Positions 16,999 through 25,174 of a DNA stretch of 64,000 bases are shown piece after piece; position 1 is the stretch's first letter, and each line of letters starts with the position of its first letter. This DNA comes from Actinomadura sp. NBRC 104425. Its GTDB lineage: Bacteria > Actinomycetota > Actinomycetes > Streptosporangiales > Streptosporangiaceae. Below the pieces are notes generated by a model. It ran no database searches. It was given only the letters and a program-made list of their open reading frames with translations, and was not told the DNA's origin. The stretch is taken from the NCBI RefSeq assembly GCF_030269545.1, contig NZ_BSTN01000028.1:1-64000 (forward strand), in the 5' to 3' direction. Both the position numbers and the translations under genes were made by a program.

Positions 16999-18714
16999 TT
17001 ATTCTTCGCGTCGGTTCAGCTCGTCCAGCACCTCGGCCAGGGCGGCGCGCGGATCGAACTGCGCGGTGCCCATGGCGCTGCGCACGCGGTGGTGGACCTC
17101 CACGGCGGTGCGCAGCCACCGCGCCGCCTCCTCCAGGCGGTCCTGGCCGCGCAGCGACAGGCCCAGCCAGTAGGCGGCCTCGTGCAGCGGAGGCTCGTCG
17201 TGGCGGCCGTCCCAGGCCAGCCGCAGCAGCGGTTCGGCCTCCGCGTACGCGCCGCGCCGCACCATGCTGCGCCCTGCGGGCCAGCCGCACCACGCCACAC
17301 CGCGCCGCGCGGCCAGCGCCCACATGCGCTCGGCCTCCTGCACGTCGCCGTACTCCTCGGACCGGTCGCCGCACCACCACGCCGCCTTGCCGTGCCCGAG
17401 CCGGGCGGCGCGGCGCAGCCACCGCTCGGCGTTGAACGCGTCGTTGGCGATCAGCAGCAGGTGTCCGGCGCGCTCGACGAGCCCCACGTCCGCCTCGTCC
17501 GGCTCGGCCTCGCACCGCCCGTACAGCAGCTCCCCCAGGGCCAGCCCGGCCGCGACGTCGCCCGTCTCGGCCGCCATGCCGTACCAGCGGGCGGCCTCGG
17601 CGAACCGTCCGGCCTCTTCGAGCAGCCCGGCCAGTTCGGCGGCCGCGCCCGGGGCCCCGCCCTCGGCGGCGGCGCGGAGCCCGTCCAGCCGCCCGGCGTC
17701 CGCCGCCGTCGCCGCCCCGGCCGCCCGCCGCTGCGCCTCCACGCGCTCCAGGGCGCCTTCGACGTCGCGGTGGTCGTTGTCCCCGGCGTGCTCGCCGTAG
17801 GCGGTGTACCAGTCGCGGGCCTCGGCGAAGCGGCGCTGGCGCAGGCACAGGCCGGCCAGCTCCCACATCGAAGACGCGTCCGCGAGGGCGGCGCCCCTTC
17901 TCAGCCAGTGCTCGGCCTCCCCCACGAGCCCCCGCTCCCGGCACAGGACGCCCAGCGTGAACGGCGCGTAGGGCCTGCCGGGGAAGCGCCGTGCCGCCTC
18001 CTCCAGTGCCCGGCGGGCCTCGTCCCACCGGTCGAGGCGCTCCAGCAGCCGGCCCTTCCAGACGAGCGGCCTGTCGTCGTCCGCCGCGTCGGCGACCTTG
18101 TCGAACAGCCGCACCGCGTCGTCCTGGAAGTACGCGTAGGCGCGGAAACCGGCGACGTCCCGCCCGAGTTCGGCGACGGCGTCGAGCGCCGTCGCGTGGT
18201 CCCCTCCCGCGACGGCCTCGGCGACCATGTCCTCGCACCGGCGGACGAAGGCGCGGAACCTCTCCATCTCCTCCAGGGCGTGCGCGGCCGTCCGGTCGCC
18301 CAGCGCCAGGGCCTCCTCCAGGAGCCGTTCGGCCTCGTCCCGCCGCCCCTGCGCGGCCGACAGCAGCGCCTCCGCCGTCCGGCATTCCGCGCTGCCCAGC
18401 TCGGCCCCCCGGGCGTACCACCGCGCCGCGCCCGCCGTGTCGCCCGACTTCTCCAGCAGCGCGGCCAGGCCGAACGCGCATCCGCCGTCGCGGTCGGCCG
18501 CGACGCGGTACCACTGCTCTGCCCGCTCGTACTCGCCGCGGTCCCGCAGCACCGCGGCCAGCGTGCGGACACAGGACGCGTCGCCCGCGCGGCCGGCCCG
18601 CTCGAGCCAGGGCAGGGCCGCGTCGATGTCGCCTCGATCCATGAGCCGCCGGGCGTACGCGGCCGGGTCGTGCATGCTGTTTTCGGTTGTGGTCGGGGAG
18701 GCGAATTCGGACAT
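16999..18714 (-). CDS. Sel1/TPR-repeat protein
   Basis: 571 residues made almost entirely of helical repeats of 34-37 residues, with the Sel1-type A-x2-W-Y/L-x2-A-A pattern: AEQWYRVAADRDGG, AARWYARGAELGSAEC, AEHWLRRGAALADAS, AARWYGMAAETGDVAAG and AERWLRRAARLGHGKA. No signal peptide, enzyme domain or membrane helix is visible, so it is probably a cytosolic scaffold. The ATG at 18714 is used; an internal ATG at 18675 is possible. It forms its own unit, preceded 52 nt upstream by tRNA-like element 2 and followed by tRNA-like element 1 and the SDR operon, all on the same strand. Confidence 0.9.
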   Translation of the reverse strand: MSEFASPTTTENSMHDPAAYARRLMDRGDIDAALPWLERAGRAGDASCVRTLAAVLRDRGEYERAEQWYRVAADRDGGCAFGLAALLEKSGDTAGAARWYARGAELGSAECRTAEALLSAAQGRRDEAERLLEEALALGDRTAAHALEEMERFRAFVRRCEDMVAEAVAGGDHATALDAVAELGRDVAGFRAYAYFQDDAVRLFDKVADAADDDRPLVWKGRLLERLDRWDEARRALEEAARRFPGRPYAPFTLGVLCRERGLVGEAEHWLRRGAALADASSMWELAGLCLRQRRFAEARDWYTAYGEHAGDNDHRDVEGALERVEAQRRAAGAATAADAGRLDGLRAAAEGGAPGAAAELAGLLEEAGRFAEAARWYGMAAETGDVAAGLALGELLYGRCEAEPDEADVGLVERAGHLLLIANDAFNAERWLRRAARLGHGKAAWWCGDRSEEYGDVQEAERMWALAARRGVAWCGWPAGRSMVRRGAYAEAEPLLRLAWDGRHDEPPLHEAAYWLGLSLRGQDRLEEAARWLRTAVEVHHRVRSAMGTAQFDPRAALAEVLDELNRREE

Positions 18715-18765
18715 CCGGCATAGGTATCAGAGAACGTGGTGGCGCGTCCGGAATTCGCCGAGGGG

Positions 18766-18839
18766 CGGGCCGACCGGATTCGAACCGGCGTCCTCCCGGG
18801 TTTTGAGCCCGGGCGCGACGACCTCTGCGCTACGGCCCG
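18766..18839 (-). tRNA. tRNA-like element 2 (non-canonical), leader of the TPR gene
   Basis: 74 nt with a complete cloverleaf: acceptor CGGGCCG/CGGCCCG (C1-G72), U8-A9, D stem GCGC/GCGC with loop AGAGGUCGUC, anticodon arm CCGGG-CUCAAAA-CCCGG, variable GAGGAC, and T arm GCCGG-UUCGAAU-CCGGU. The anticodon would be CAA (Leu), but the long variable arm of tRNA-Leu is absent and no CCA is encoded. A TAGGCT hexamer at 18849-18854 lies 9 nt upstream of the 5' end. The TPR gene starts 52 nt downstream on the same strand, so the element may be processed out of, or remain in, the mRNA leader. Confidence 0.78.
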
Positions 18840-18908
18840 CCGCCACGCAGCCTAGTGCCGACCGGTGGGACGCGAATGGCCACAGGGGATGCGGGCATGA
18901 TCTGGACC

Positions 18909-19271
18909 ATGAGCACACCGGCCAACCCCAGGGTGCGCCGGGCCTACGACGAGCCCGAACCCCAGGACGGCACACGCGTCCTCGTGGACCGTCTGTGGCC
19001 GCGTGGCCTGTCCAAGGACTCCGCGCGCATCGACGAGTGGCTCAAGGACGTCGCCCCGTCGACCGAGCTGCGCCGCTGGTACGGGCACGACGTGTCGCGC
19101 TATGAGGAGTTCTGCCGCCGCTACGAAGCCGAGCTCGCCGACGAGGCCCACGCGCGGGCACTGGACCGCCTCCGGGAGCTCGCCGCGTCCGGCCCCCTGA
19201 CCCTGCTGACCGCCACCAAGGACGTGGAGCACAGCCAGGTCCCCACTCTTCTCAAAGCCCTGTCAGGGTGA
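18909..19271 (+). CDS. DUF488 family protein
   Basis: 120 residues matching the DUF488 family throughout: VRRAYDEPEPQDGTRVLVDR, LWPRGLSKDSA, DEWLKDVAPSTELRRWYGHD, Y-EFCRRYEAEL, and the closing TLLTATKDVEHSQ. The family has a small alpha/beta fold with conserved Asp/Arg/Trp and Lys residues; the biochemical role is unknown. The ATG at 18909 gives the standard N-terminus, though an ATG at 18855 is in frame. It is divergent from the tRNA-like/TPR unit, and the intervening ~70 bp must hold both promoters. Confidence 0.88.
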   Translation: MSTPANPRVRRAYDEPEPQDGTRVLVDRLWPRGLSKDSARIDEWLKDVAPSTELRRWYGHDVSRYEEFCRRYEAELADEAHARALDRLRELAASGPLTLLTATKDVEHSQVPTLLKALSG

Positions 19272-19274
19272 GCC

Positions 19275-19640
19275 GGGGGCGCCGGCGCGGGTTTCCTCGG
19301 GGCGCGTCACGGTGACGTGGAGCTCGGCCCGGTGCCGTGTGTACGGACGGCCCGTGCCACCTCCTGCGGGTGCGTCAGGTGCGGGTGGCGCCCCGCGTCC
19401 TCGACGACCGTCACGGTGGCGTGGGGAAGCGCGGCCAGCAGTTCCTGGCCCTCGGGGGTGAGCGGATCGCGCCCAGCGGCGGATCGTCGCGGCGGTGTCC
19501 GGCATGGCCGGCCCGTGGCGTGCGGCGAAGTCCCGCGCCGAGGCGGTGGGGTAGCGGTCGCCGGACAGGAACGGGCCGCAAGGCCGGGCTTCTCGGCTCC
19601 GGCCTGCGCCGCGAATGACCGATGAGATAGTTAATACATG
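19275..19640 (-). pseudogene. Broken alpha/beta-hydrolase gene
   Basis: Read on the minus strand, the end of the gene gives a clear alpha/beta-hydrolase tail, DPLTPEGQELLAALPHATV followed by EDAGRHPHLTHPQEVARAV. It includes the catalytic Asp region and the His (GRHPH). The upstream portion (RYPTASARDFAARHGPAM-PDTAATIRRWA) is in another frame, and the start, nucleophile elbow and oxyanion regions are missing. So it is frame-shifted and strongly truncated. It lies divergent from the MarR gene and shares the palindrome at 19631, suggesting it was once regulated with the homogentisate genes. Confidence 0.7.
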
Positions 19641-19646
19641 TATTAA
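19631..19646. promoter_or_regulatory. MarR operator, perfect palindrome
   Basis: ttaatacatgtattaa is a perfect 16-bp palindrome in an AT-rich island within very GC-rich DNA. It sits 25 bp upstream of the MarR start and at the head of the divergent hydrolase remnant. MarR proteins typically bind such 16-20-bp palindromes and repress their own gene. A related site lies in front of hmgA. Confidence 0.8.
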
Positions 19647-19670
19647 CCATCTGCGGCTAGCCTTGGGGGC

Positions 19671-20207
19671 ATGGCGGGTGAGGGTGGGACGGACGCGTTG
19701 GACTTCTGGTCGTTCGTCGAGCTGGCCGAGCGGAGGCTGGCGGAGGAGTTCGGGTTCCGGCACCGGACGGCCACGCGGCTGCTGCTGACGTTGAACCGGG
19801 CCTCGGCGATCGTCACCTACGACCTGGAGGCGGCGGTGCACCGGCCGCGCGGGCTGTCGTGGGCGGGGTTCCGGCTGCTGTTCGTCACCTGGCTGGCGGG
19901 CCCGCTGGAGCCGGGGCGGGCCGCCGCGGTGGCGGGGATGACCAGGGCGGCGGTGTCCAACCTGGCCAAGTCGCTGGAGGCCGACGGGCTGCTGGTGCGC
20001 TCCCCGGGCGAGCGGGACGGCCGGACGGTGGTGCTGTCGCTGACCGAGCGGGGGCAGGAGGCGATGCTGGAGGTGTTCGCCGCGCAGAACGCCCGCGAGC
20101 GGCAGTGGGCGGACGCGCTGACCGAGACCGAGCAGGACATCCTGATCATGCTGCTGAACAAGCTGATCGCGGGCCGCCAACGGTTCGACGCGCGCGAGCG
20201 CAGCTGA
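19671..20207 (+). CDS. MarR-family transcriptional regulator
   Basis: 178 residues with a winged helix-turn-helix. The recognition region is AGMTRAAVSNLAKSLEADGLL (about 100-120) and the wing is RSPGERDGRTVVLSLTERG. It is flanked by N- and C-terminal dimerisation helices (ALTETEQDILIMLLNKLIAG). It probably represses its own transcription and the homogentisate operon, because palindromes of one type lie before both genes; the ligand may be homogentisate or a related aromatic acid (inference from neighbours). The ATG at 19671 is 24 bp after the operator. The N-terminal 40 residues are longer than in most MarR proteins. Confidence 0.9.
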   Translation: MAGEGGTDALDFWSFVELAERRLAEEFGFRHRTATRLLLTLNRASAIVTYDLEAAVHRPRGLSWAGFRLLFVTWLAGPLEPGRAAAVAGMTRAAVSNLAKSLEADGLLVRSPGERDGRTVVLSLTERGQEAMLEVFAAQNARERQWADALTETEQDILIMLLNKLIAGRQRFDARERS

Positions 20208-20293
20208 CGGGCCGACCGAGCCCTCGCCGGGCCGCGCCCGATTCGCTCCCTACCAGGGGGTACCAGGGGTGGCGGACGACGTCGGATGATGCG

Positions 20294-20313
20294 ATAGTAA
20301 ATGCATTAACTAT
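20294..20313. promoter_or_regulatory. Second MarR-type operator before hmgA
   Basis: atagtaaatgcattaactat is a 20-bp palindrome with one mismatched pair, 33 bp upstream of the hmgA ATG. It shares gatagt-aat and attaac with the site at 19631 (gatagttaat...attaac), so the same MarR protein should bind both. Confidence 0.72.
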
Positions 20314-20345
20314 TTCGCCCAGGCGGCTGCGAGGAGGGACGCATC

Positions 20346-21539
20346 ATGGCGTACTACCGGCAGGTCGGCGACGTGCCGCCCAAGCGGCACATCCAGCACC
20401 GGGACGGCGGCGGACGGCTCTACTTCGAGGAGCTGATGGGCGAGGAGGGCTTCTCGTCCGACTCCTCGCTGCTGTACCACCGCGAGATCCCCTCGGCGAT
20501 CGTGGATTCGCAGCCGTGGGACATCCCGGACGCGACCACGACGCCCAACCATCCGCTCCGGCCCCGGCATCTGAAGCTGCACGACCTGTTCCCCAAGGAG
20601 ACGTGGGGCGAGACCGACGCCGTCACCGGGCGCAGGCTCATCCTGGGCAACGGCGACGTGCGCATCTCCTACGTGGTCGCGGCCGCGCCCTCGCCGCTGT
20701 ACCGCAACGCGCTGGGCGACGAGGTCGTCTACGTGGAGTCGGGGACGGCGACCGTGGAGACCGTCTTCGGTGAGCTGCAGGCGAGGGAAGGCGACTACGT
20801 CGTCATCCCGACGTCCACCACGCACCGGTGGCTGCCCGAGGGGGACGTGCCGCTGCGCGCGTACGCCATCGAGGCCAACGGGCACGTCGCGCCGCCCAAG
20901 CGCTACCTGTCGCGGTTCGGGCAGTTCCTGGAGCACGCCCCGTACTGCGAGCGCGACCTGCACGGGCCCCAGGAGCCGCTCCTGCGCGACGGCACCGACG
21001 TGGAGGTCCTGGTCAAGCACCGCACGTCGGCGGGGGTCGTCGGCACCCGGCTCACCTACGCGCGGCACCCGTTCGACGTGGTGGGGTGGGACGGCTGCCT
21101 CTACCCGTTCACCTTCAACGTCAGCGACTTCGAGCCGATCACGGGGCGGGTCCACCAGCCGCCGCCCGTGCACCAGGTGTTCGAGGGGCCGGGGTTCGTG
21201 GTGTGCAACTTCGTCCCGCGCAAGGTGGACTACCACCCCCTGGCCATCCCGGTGCCGTACTACCACTCCAACGTGGACTCCGACGAGGTCATGTTCTACT
21301 GCGGCGGCGACTACGAGGCGCGCAAGGGCTCGGGCATCGCGCAGGGGTCGGTGTCGGTGCACCCGGGCGGCACCCCGCACGGGCCGCAGCCCGGCGCCTA
21401 CGAAGGCGGCATCGGCGTGGACTTCTTCGACGAGCTGGCCGTCATGGTGGACACGTTCCGGCCGCTGGAGCTGGGCGAGGGCGGCCTGGCCTGCGAAGAC
21501 CCCGCCTACGCGTGGAGCTGGGCGGGAGGGCGGCGATGA
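20346..21539 (+). CDS. hmgA: Homogentisate 1,2-dioxygenase
   Basis: 397 residues, cytosolic non-haem iron enzyme that opens the ring of homogentisate to 4-maleylacetoacetate in tyrosine and phenylalanine breakdown. Family hallmarks are visible: an early FGELQAREGDYVVIP cupin-like strand block, the active-site segment PPPVHQVFEG, CNFVPRKVDYHP, PYYHSNVDSDEVMFYCGGDY and the closing HPGGTPHGPQPGAYE. These contain the His/Glu iron ligands. It starts at the ATG 20346, downstream of the palindrome at 20294. Its stop overlaps the ATG of the next gene (ATGA), so it is the first gene of a three-gene operon. Confidence 0.95.
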   Translation: MAYYRQVGDVPPKRHIQHRDGGGRLYFEELMGEEGFSSDSSLLYHREIPSAIVDSQPWDIPDATTTPNHPLRPRHLKLHDLFPKETWGETDAVTGRRLILGNGDVRISYVVAAAPSPLYRNALGDEVVYVESGTATVETVFGELQAREGDYVVIPTSTTHRWLPEGDVPLRAYAIEANGHVAPPKRYLSRFGQFLEHAPYCERDLHGPQEPLLRDGTDVEVLVKHRTSAGVVGTRLTYARHPFDVVGWDGCLYPFTFNVSDFEPITGRVHQPPPVHQVFEGPGFVVCNFVPRKVDYHPLAIPVPYYHSNVDSDEVMFYCGGDYEARKGSGIAQGSVSVHPGGTPHGPQPGAYEGGIGVDFFDELAVMVDTFRPLELGEGGLACEDPAYAWSWAGGRR

Positions 21540-22369
21540 CCGTTCCCGCGTTCGCCCGCGGACTGTTCGACGACGCGGCGGTGTTCCCCCCTGGGTCGAT
21601 GCCGCTGCCCAACGCCGTCCCCGCGCACCGCGCGCACAAGCGCGCCGACTACGCCGAGCTGGTCGGCTCGTTCGTCGTCGCGGCGCCCATGCTGGACGAC
21701 CTGCGCGCCCAGCCGGGAGAGCCGTTCCCGCTCATCGTGACGGCGCCCGAGGGCCCGCGCCAGGCCGCCGAGGCCGCCAGGGCCGACGACGTGCAATCCG
21801 TTGAGGTCGCGGTGCCGGCGGGGATGCCGGTGGACGAGTTCTTCGCCGAGCTGCGGCAGGTGAAGGGCGCGACCGTGGTGGTGGAGGTGCCGCGGGACGA
21901 GCGGCGGCCGCAGATCGTCGCCGGGCTGGCCGGCACCGACATGACGGCCAAGTTCCGCACCGGCGGCGTGCGGGCCGAGATGTATCCGGACGAGGCCGAA
22001 CTGGCCGCCGCGATCAAGGCGGTGGTGGACGCGGGCGTGCCGTTCAAGGCCACCGCCGGGCTGCACCACGCCGTGCGCAACACCGACCCGGAGACCGGCT
22101 TCGAGCAGCACGGCTTCCTCAACGTGCTGCTGACGGTCGACGACGCGCTCGACGGGCGCTCTGAACGCGAACTGGCGCGCACGCTGGGCGAACGCGACGG
22201 CGCGGTGCTCGCCGAGCGCGTCCGGCGGCTGGACGGGGCGCGGGTCGCCGCCGTCCGCAGCCGGTTCCTGTCGTTCGGCACGTGCAGCATCGACGAACCC
22301 CTGACCGACCTGGTGGCGCTGGGGCTGCTCCCGGCGGCCCTCGCGGAAACCGAAGGAGTAGCCCGATGA
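21536..22369 (+). CDS. Conserved protein of the homogentisate operon, function unknown
   Basis: 277 residues, soluble, with no signal peptide or membrane helix. It has alternating alpha/beta segments, including FKATAGLHHAVRNTDPETGF and EQHGFLNVLLTVDDAL, that recall a TIM-barrel-like or hydrolase fold; I do not recognise a named family. It overlaps hmgA and fahA by four bases on each side (ATGA), so its product is expected in fixed ratio with both enzymes. The pathway step between them, maleylacetoacetate isomerisation, has no recognisable isomerase gene here, which makes that step one candidate job; this is inference from position only. Confidence 0.88.
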   Translation: MTVPAFARGLFDDAAVFPPGSMPLPNAVPAHRAHKRADYAELVGSFVVAAPMLDDLRAQPGEPFPLIVTAPEGPRQAAEAARADDVQSVEVAVPAGMPVDEFFAELRQVKGATVVVEVPRDERRPQIVAGLAGTDMTAKFRTGGVRAEMYPDEAELAAAIKAVVDAGVPFKATAGLHHAVRNTDPETGFEQHGFLNVLLTVDDALDGRSERELARTLGERDGAVLAERVRRLDGARVAAVRSRFLSFGTCSIDEPLTDLVALGLLPAALAETEGVAR

Positions 22370-23556
22370 CCCGGATCGACGTTCCCGACGGCTCGCCCTT
22401 CGGCGTCGGCAACCTCCCCTACGGCGTTTTCTCCACTCCCGGAACCGCGCCCCGGGTCGGGGTGCGCCTCGGCGATTCGGTGATCGATCTGGCGGTCGCG
22501 CTGGACGACGGCGTTTTCGCCCGGCCCTCGCTCAACGCGTTCATGGCGCAGGGGCCGCGCCGCTGGGCGGAAATCCGGGAACGGATCACCGAACTGGCGC
22601 ACGGGGACGTGCCGGACGCGGCAGTTCACGAGTCGTCCCAGGTCAGGCTGCATCTGCCGGTCGAAGTGGCGGACTACGTCGACTTCTACGCCTCCGAGCA
22701 CCACGCGTCCAATCTTGGCCGGCTGTTCCGCCCGGACTCCGAACCGCTCATGCCGAACTGGAAGCACCTTCCCGTCGGCTACCACGGCCGCGCCGGGACG
22801 GTCGTGGTGTCCGGCACCGACATCGTCCGGCCCTGCGGGCAGCGCAAGACCCCGGCCGACGCCGCGCCCGAGTTCGGGCCGAGCCGCCGTCTCGACATCG
22901 AGGCCGAACTCGGCTTCATCGTCGGCGTCGGCTCGCCGCTCGGCACGCCGATGGCGTGCGAGGAGTTCGCCGAGCACGTCTTCGGCGCGGTGCTCGTCAA
23001 CGACTGGTCGGCCCGCGACATCCAGGCGTGGGAGTACGTGCCGCTCGGTCCGTTCCTGGGCAAGAGCTTCGCCACGTCGGTGTCGCCGTGGGTGGTGCCG
23101 CTCGCGGCGCTGGAGCACGCGCGCGTCCCCACCCCGCCGCAGCAGCCCGAGCCGCTCCCCTACCTGCGGGAGAAGGAGCCGTGGGGGCTGGACATCGACA
23201 TGACCGTCAGCTGGAACGGGCAGGTCGTCTCGCGTCCGCCGTACCGGGAGATGTACTGGTCGCCAGCGCAGATGCTGGCGCACATGACCGTCAACGGCGC
23301 CAGTGCGCGCACCGGCGACCTGTTCGCCTCGGGCACCGTCTCCGGCCCGGAGAAGGACCAGCGCGGCGCGTTCATCGAGCTGACCTGGGGCGGCCGCGAG
23401 CCGCTGCGGGTCAACGGCGAGGAGCGCACCTTCCTGGAGGACGGCGACGAGGTCGCCGTCTCCGCGACCGCGCCCGGCGCCGACGGATCCGTCGTGGGCT
23501 TCGGTGAAGTGCGCGGACGCGTCCTACCGGCGGGGTCCGGCCGCCGGACCGAGTGA
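22366..23556 (+). CDS. fahA: Fumarylacetoacetase
   Basis: 396 residues. It hydrolyses fumarylacetoacetate to fumarate and acetoacetate, the last step of tyrosine degradation. The N-terminal SH3-like domain (FGVGNLPYGVF, about 11-21) and the FAH catalytic domain are clear: YVDFYASEHHASNLGRLFRP, PVGYHGRAG, DIEAELGFIVG, NDWSARDIQAWEYVPLGPF and the Glu/Asp metal ligands around them. A good ribosome-binding site (gaaggag, 22351-22357) precedes the ATG. It is the last gene of the MarR-controlled operon. Confidence 0.95.
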   Translation: MTRIDVPDGSPFGVGNLPYGVFSTPGTAPRVGVRLGDSVIDLAVALDDGVFARPSLNAFMAQGPRRWAEIRERITELAHGDVPDAAVHESSQVRLHLPVEVADYVDFYASEHHASNLGRLFRPDSEPLMPNWKHLPVGYHGRAGTVVVSGTDIVRPCGQRKTPADAAPEFGPSRRLDIEAELGFIVGVGSPLGTPMACEEFAEHVFGAVLVNDWSARDIQAWEYVPLGPFLGKSFATSVSPWVVPLAALEHARVPTPPQQPEPLPYLREKEPWGLDIDMTVSWNGQVVSRPPYREMYWSPAQMLAHMTVNGASARTGDLFASGTVSGPEKDQRGAFIELTWGGREPLRVNGEERTFLEDGDEVAVSATAPGADGSVVGFGEVRGRVLPAGSGRRTE

Positions 23557-23706
23557 CCACCGTGATCAACCGATAGCAAATCGTAATGTCGCGGGCCGTC
23601 CCCGCAGTCCGAACAACAGGTATTTTTCCAACATCATCTATTTTTGACCTATCATTCGAGGTCACTCTGCCCCTTCTACAGGGCGGAAAGTCGGGGACGG
23701 CCTGGG

Positions 23707-24921
23707 GTGGCACAGTTGCGTACACGCGGCATCGCTGATCGACGTCGGGCGGCCGGAATCGTTCTGCTGGTCGGAACGCTCGGGCTGGCGGCCTGCTCAT
23801 CCTCCGAGGCTCACAAGACCACGACGACGGGCGGTGACACCAAGGTGCCCGCCGCCCAGGTGACGATCACCCCTGCCCAGGGCACCGAGAAGGCGCGCCC
23901 CGACCGCGGCGTGGTGGTGAAGGCGACCGGCGGGGCACTGCAGTCGGTCAGTGTCACCGCGAACGGCAGCCAGGTGGAGGGCGTCTTCAACGCCCAGCGC
24001 ACCGAATGGCGGTCCAAGTGGACGCTGCGTCCCGGCACCAAGTACACGGTGACGTCCACGGCCAAAAACTCCATCGGCACCGTTTCGCAGGCCAGCAGCA
24101 CGTTCCGCACGCTCAAGCCGAGCGCCGCGCAGACCGCGACCGCCTCGCTGGACTGGATTCTGGAGGGCAACCGCGGCAAGACCTACGGCGTCGGCATGCC
24201 GATCATCATCGACTTCAGCCGTCCGGTGGCCAACAAGGAGGCGGTCGAGCGGGCCCTTGAGGTCACCGCGGAGAAGCCGGTCGAGGGCGCCTGGCGGTGG
24301 GTGGGCGACCAGAAGGTCATCTACCGCACCAAGACGTACTGGCCCGCGCACCAGACAGTGAAGCTGAAGGCGCACCTGGCGGGGGTGCGGGTCGCCAAGG
24401 GCGTCTACGCCACCAAGGACCTCAACCGCACCTTCGAGATCGGCGCCGCCCGGATCACCAAGATCAACATGAAGAAGCACCGCATGACGGTGCGGGTGGA
24501 CGGCAAGAAGGTGCGCTCGGTGCCGGTCAGCGGCGGCAACGGGCAGACCTTGGAGTACACCACCACCAGCGGCACGCACCTGACCATGGAGAAGGGCAAC
24601 CCGGTGCGGATGACCGCGCCCGGCCGCAAGAAGGGCGACCCCGGCTACTACGACCTGCTGGTCAACTGGGCGGTCCGCATCTCCAACAGCGGCGAGTACC
24701 TGCACCAGTCGATGGGCGAGGAGTACTGCCTGGGCCGGGCCAACTGCAGCCACGGCTGCGTCCGCCAGCCCGCCAAGGACGCGATCTGGTTCTACCGCAC
24801 CGTGCAGCCGGGCGACGTCGTCGACATCACCGGCACCAAGCGCAAGCTGCAGTGGGACAACGGCTGGTCGTTCTGGCAGATGCCCTACGAGACCTGGAAG
24901 AAGGGCAGCGCACTGACCTGA
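23707..24921 (+). CDS. L,D-transpeptidase lipoprotein
   Basis: 404 residues from the GTG at 23707. A signal peptide ends in a lipobox LAAC (Cys30). Two immunoglobulin-like beta domains (about 45-145 and 150-255) precede the YkuD catalytic domain, whose active site HGCVR is near residue 351 (SHGCVR with nucleophile Cys and His). Such enzymes make 3-3 peptide cross-links in peptidoglycan at the outer face of the membrane, as mycobacterial LdtMt2 does, and the domain order is the same. A longer start at 23644 would place extra polar residues before the signal peptide and is less likely. Monocistronic. Confidence 0.93.
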   Translation: MAQLRTRGIADRRRAAGIVLLVGTLGLAACSSSEAHKTTTTGGDTKVPAAQVTITPAQGTEKARPDRGVVVKATGGALQSVSVTANGSQVEGVFNAQRTEWRSKWTLRPGTKYTVTSTAKNSIGTVSQASSTFRTLKPSAAQTATASLDWILEGNRGKTYGVGMPIIIDFSRPVANKEAVERALEVTAEKPVEGAWRWVGDQKVIYRTKTYWPAHQTVKLKAHLAGVRVAKGVYATKDLNRTFEIGAARITKINMKKHRMTVRVDGKKVRSVPVSGGNGQTLEYTTTSGTHLTMEKGNPVRMTAPGRKKGDPGYYDLLVNWAVRISNSGEYLHQSMGEEYCLGRANCSHGCVRQPAKDAIWFYRTVQPGDVVDITGTKRKLQWDNGWSFWQMPYETWKKGSALT

Positions 24922-25129
24922 CCCCCCTTCACGACTCCATCGACGGACGCGGCCACCGCAACGGTGCCGCGTCCGTCGGCGTTCAAGGCCGCCACGAGCC
25001 CCGACCGCCGGGACGCCCACCTCGCAGCCGCCGACACTCGCGGCGGGCGAGCCGCTCGTTCAGCCTTGAGCGTTAGACCAGGACACCGCCGTCCACTCGG
25101 GCCCGCCGACGGAGCCGCCGCAGGCGAGT

Positions 25130-25162
25130 GAGCCCCGCATCCTCCATGGGTGCGGGGGCCTC
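25130..25162. terminator. Hairpin between convergent genes
   Basis: gagccccgca and tgcgggggcctc pair imperfectly around a short loop between the L,D-transpeptidase gene and the end of the sugar-permease gene. There is no T tract, as is common in high-GC actinobacteria. It could terminate transcription from both sides. Confidence 0.5.
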
Positions 25163-25174
25163 GTGTCGGCTCTG

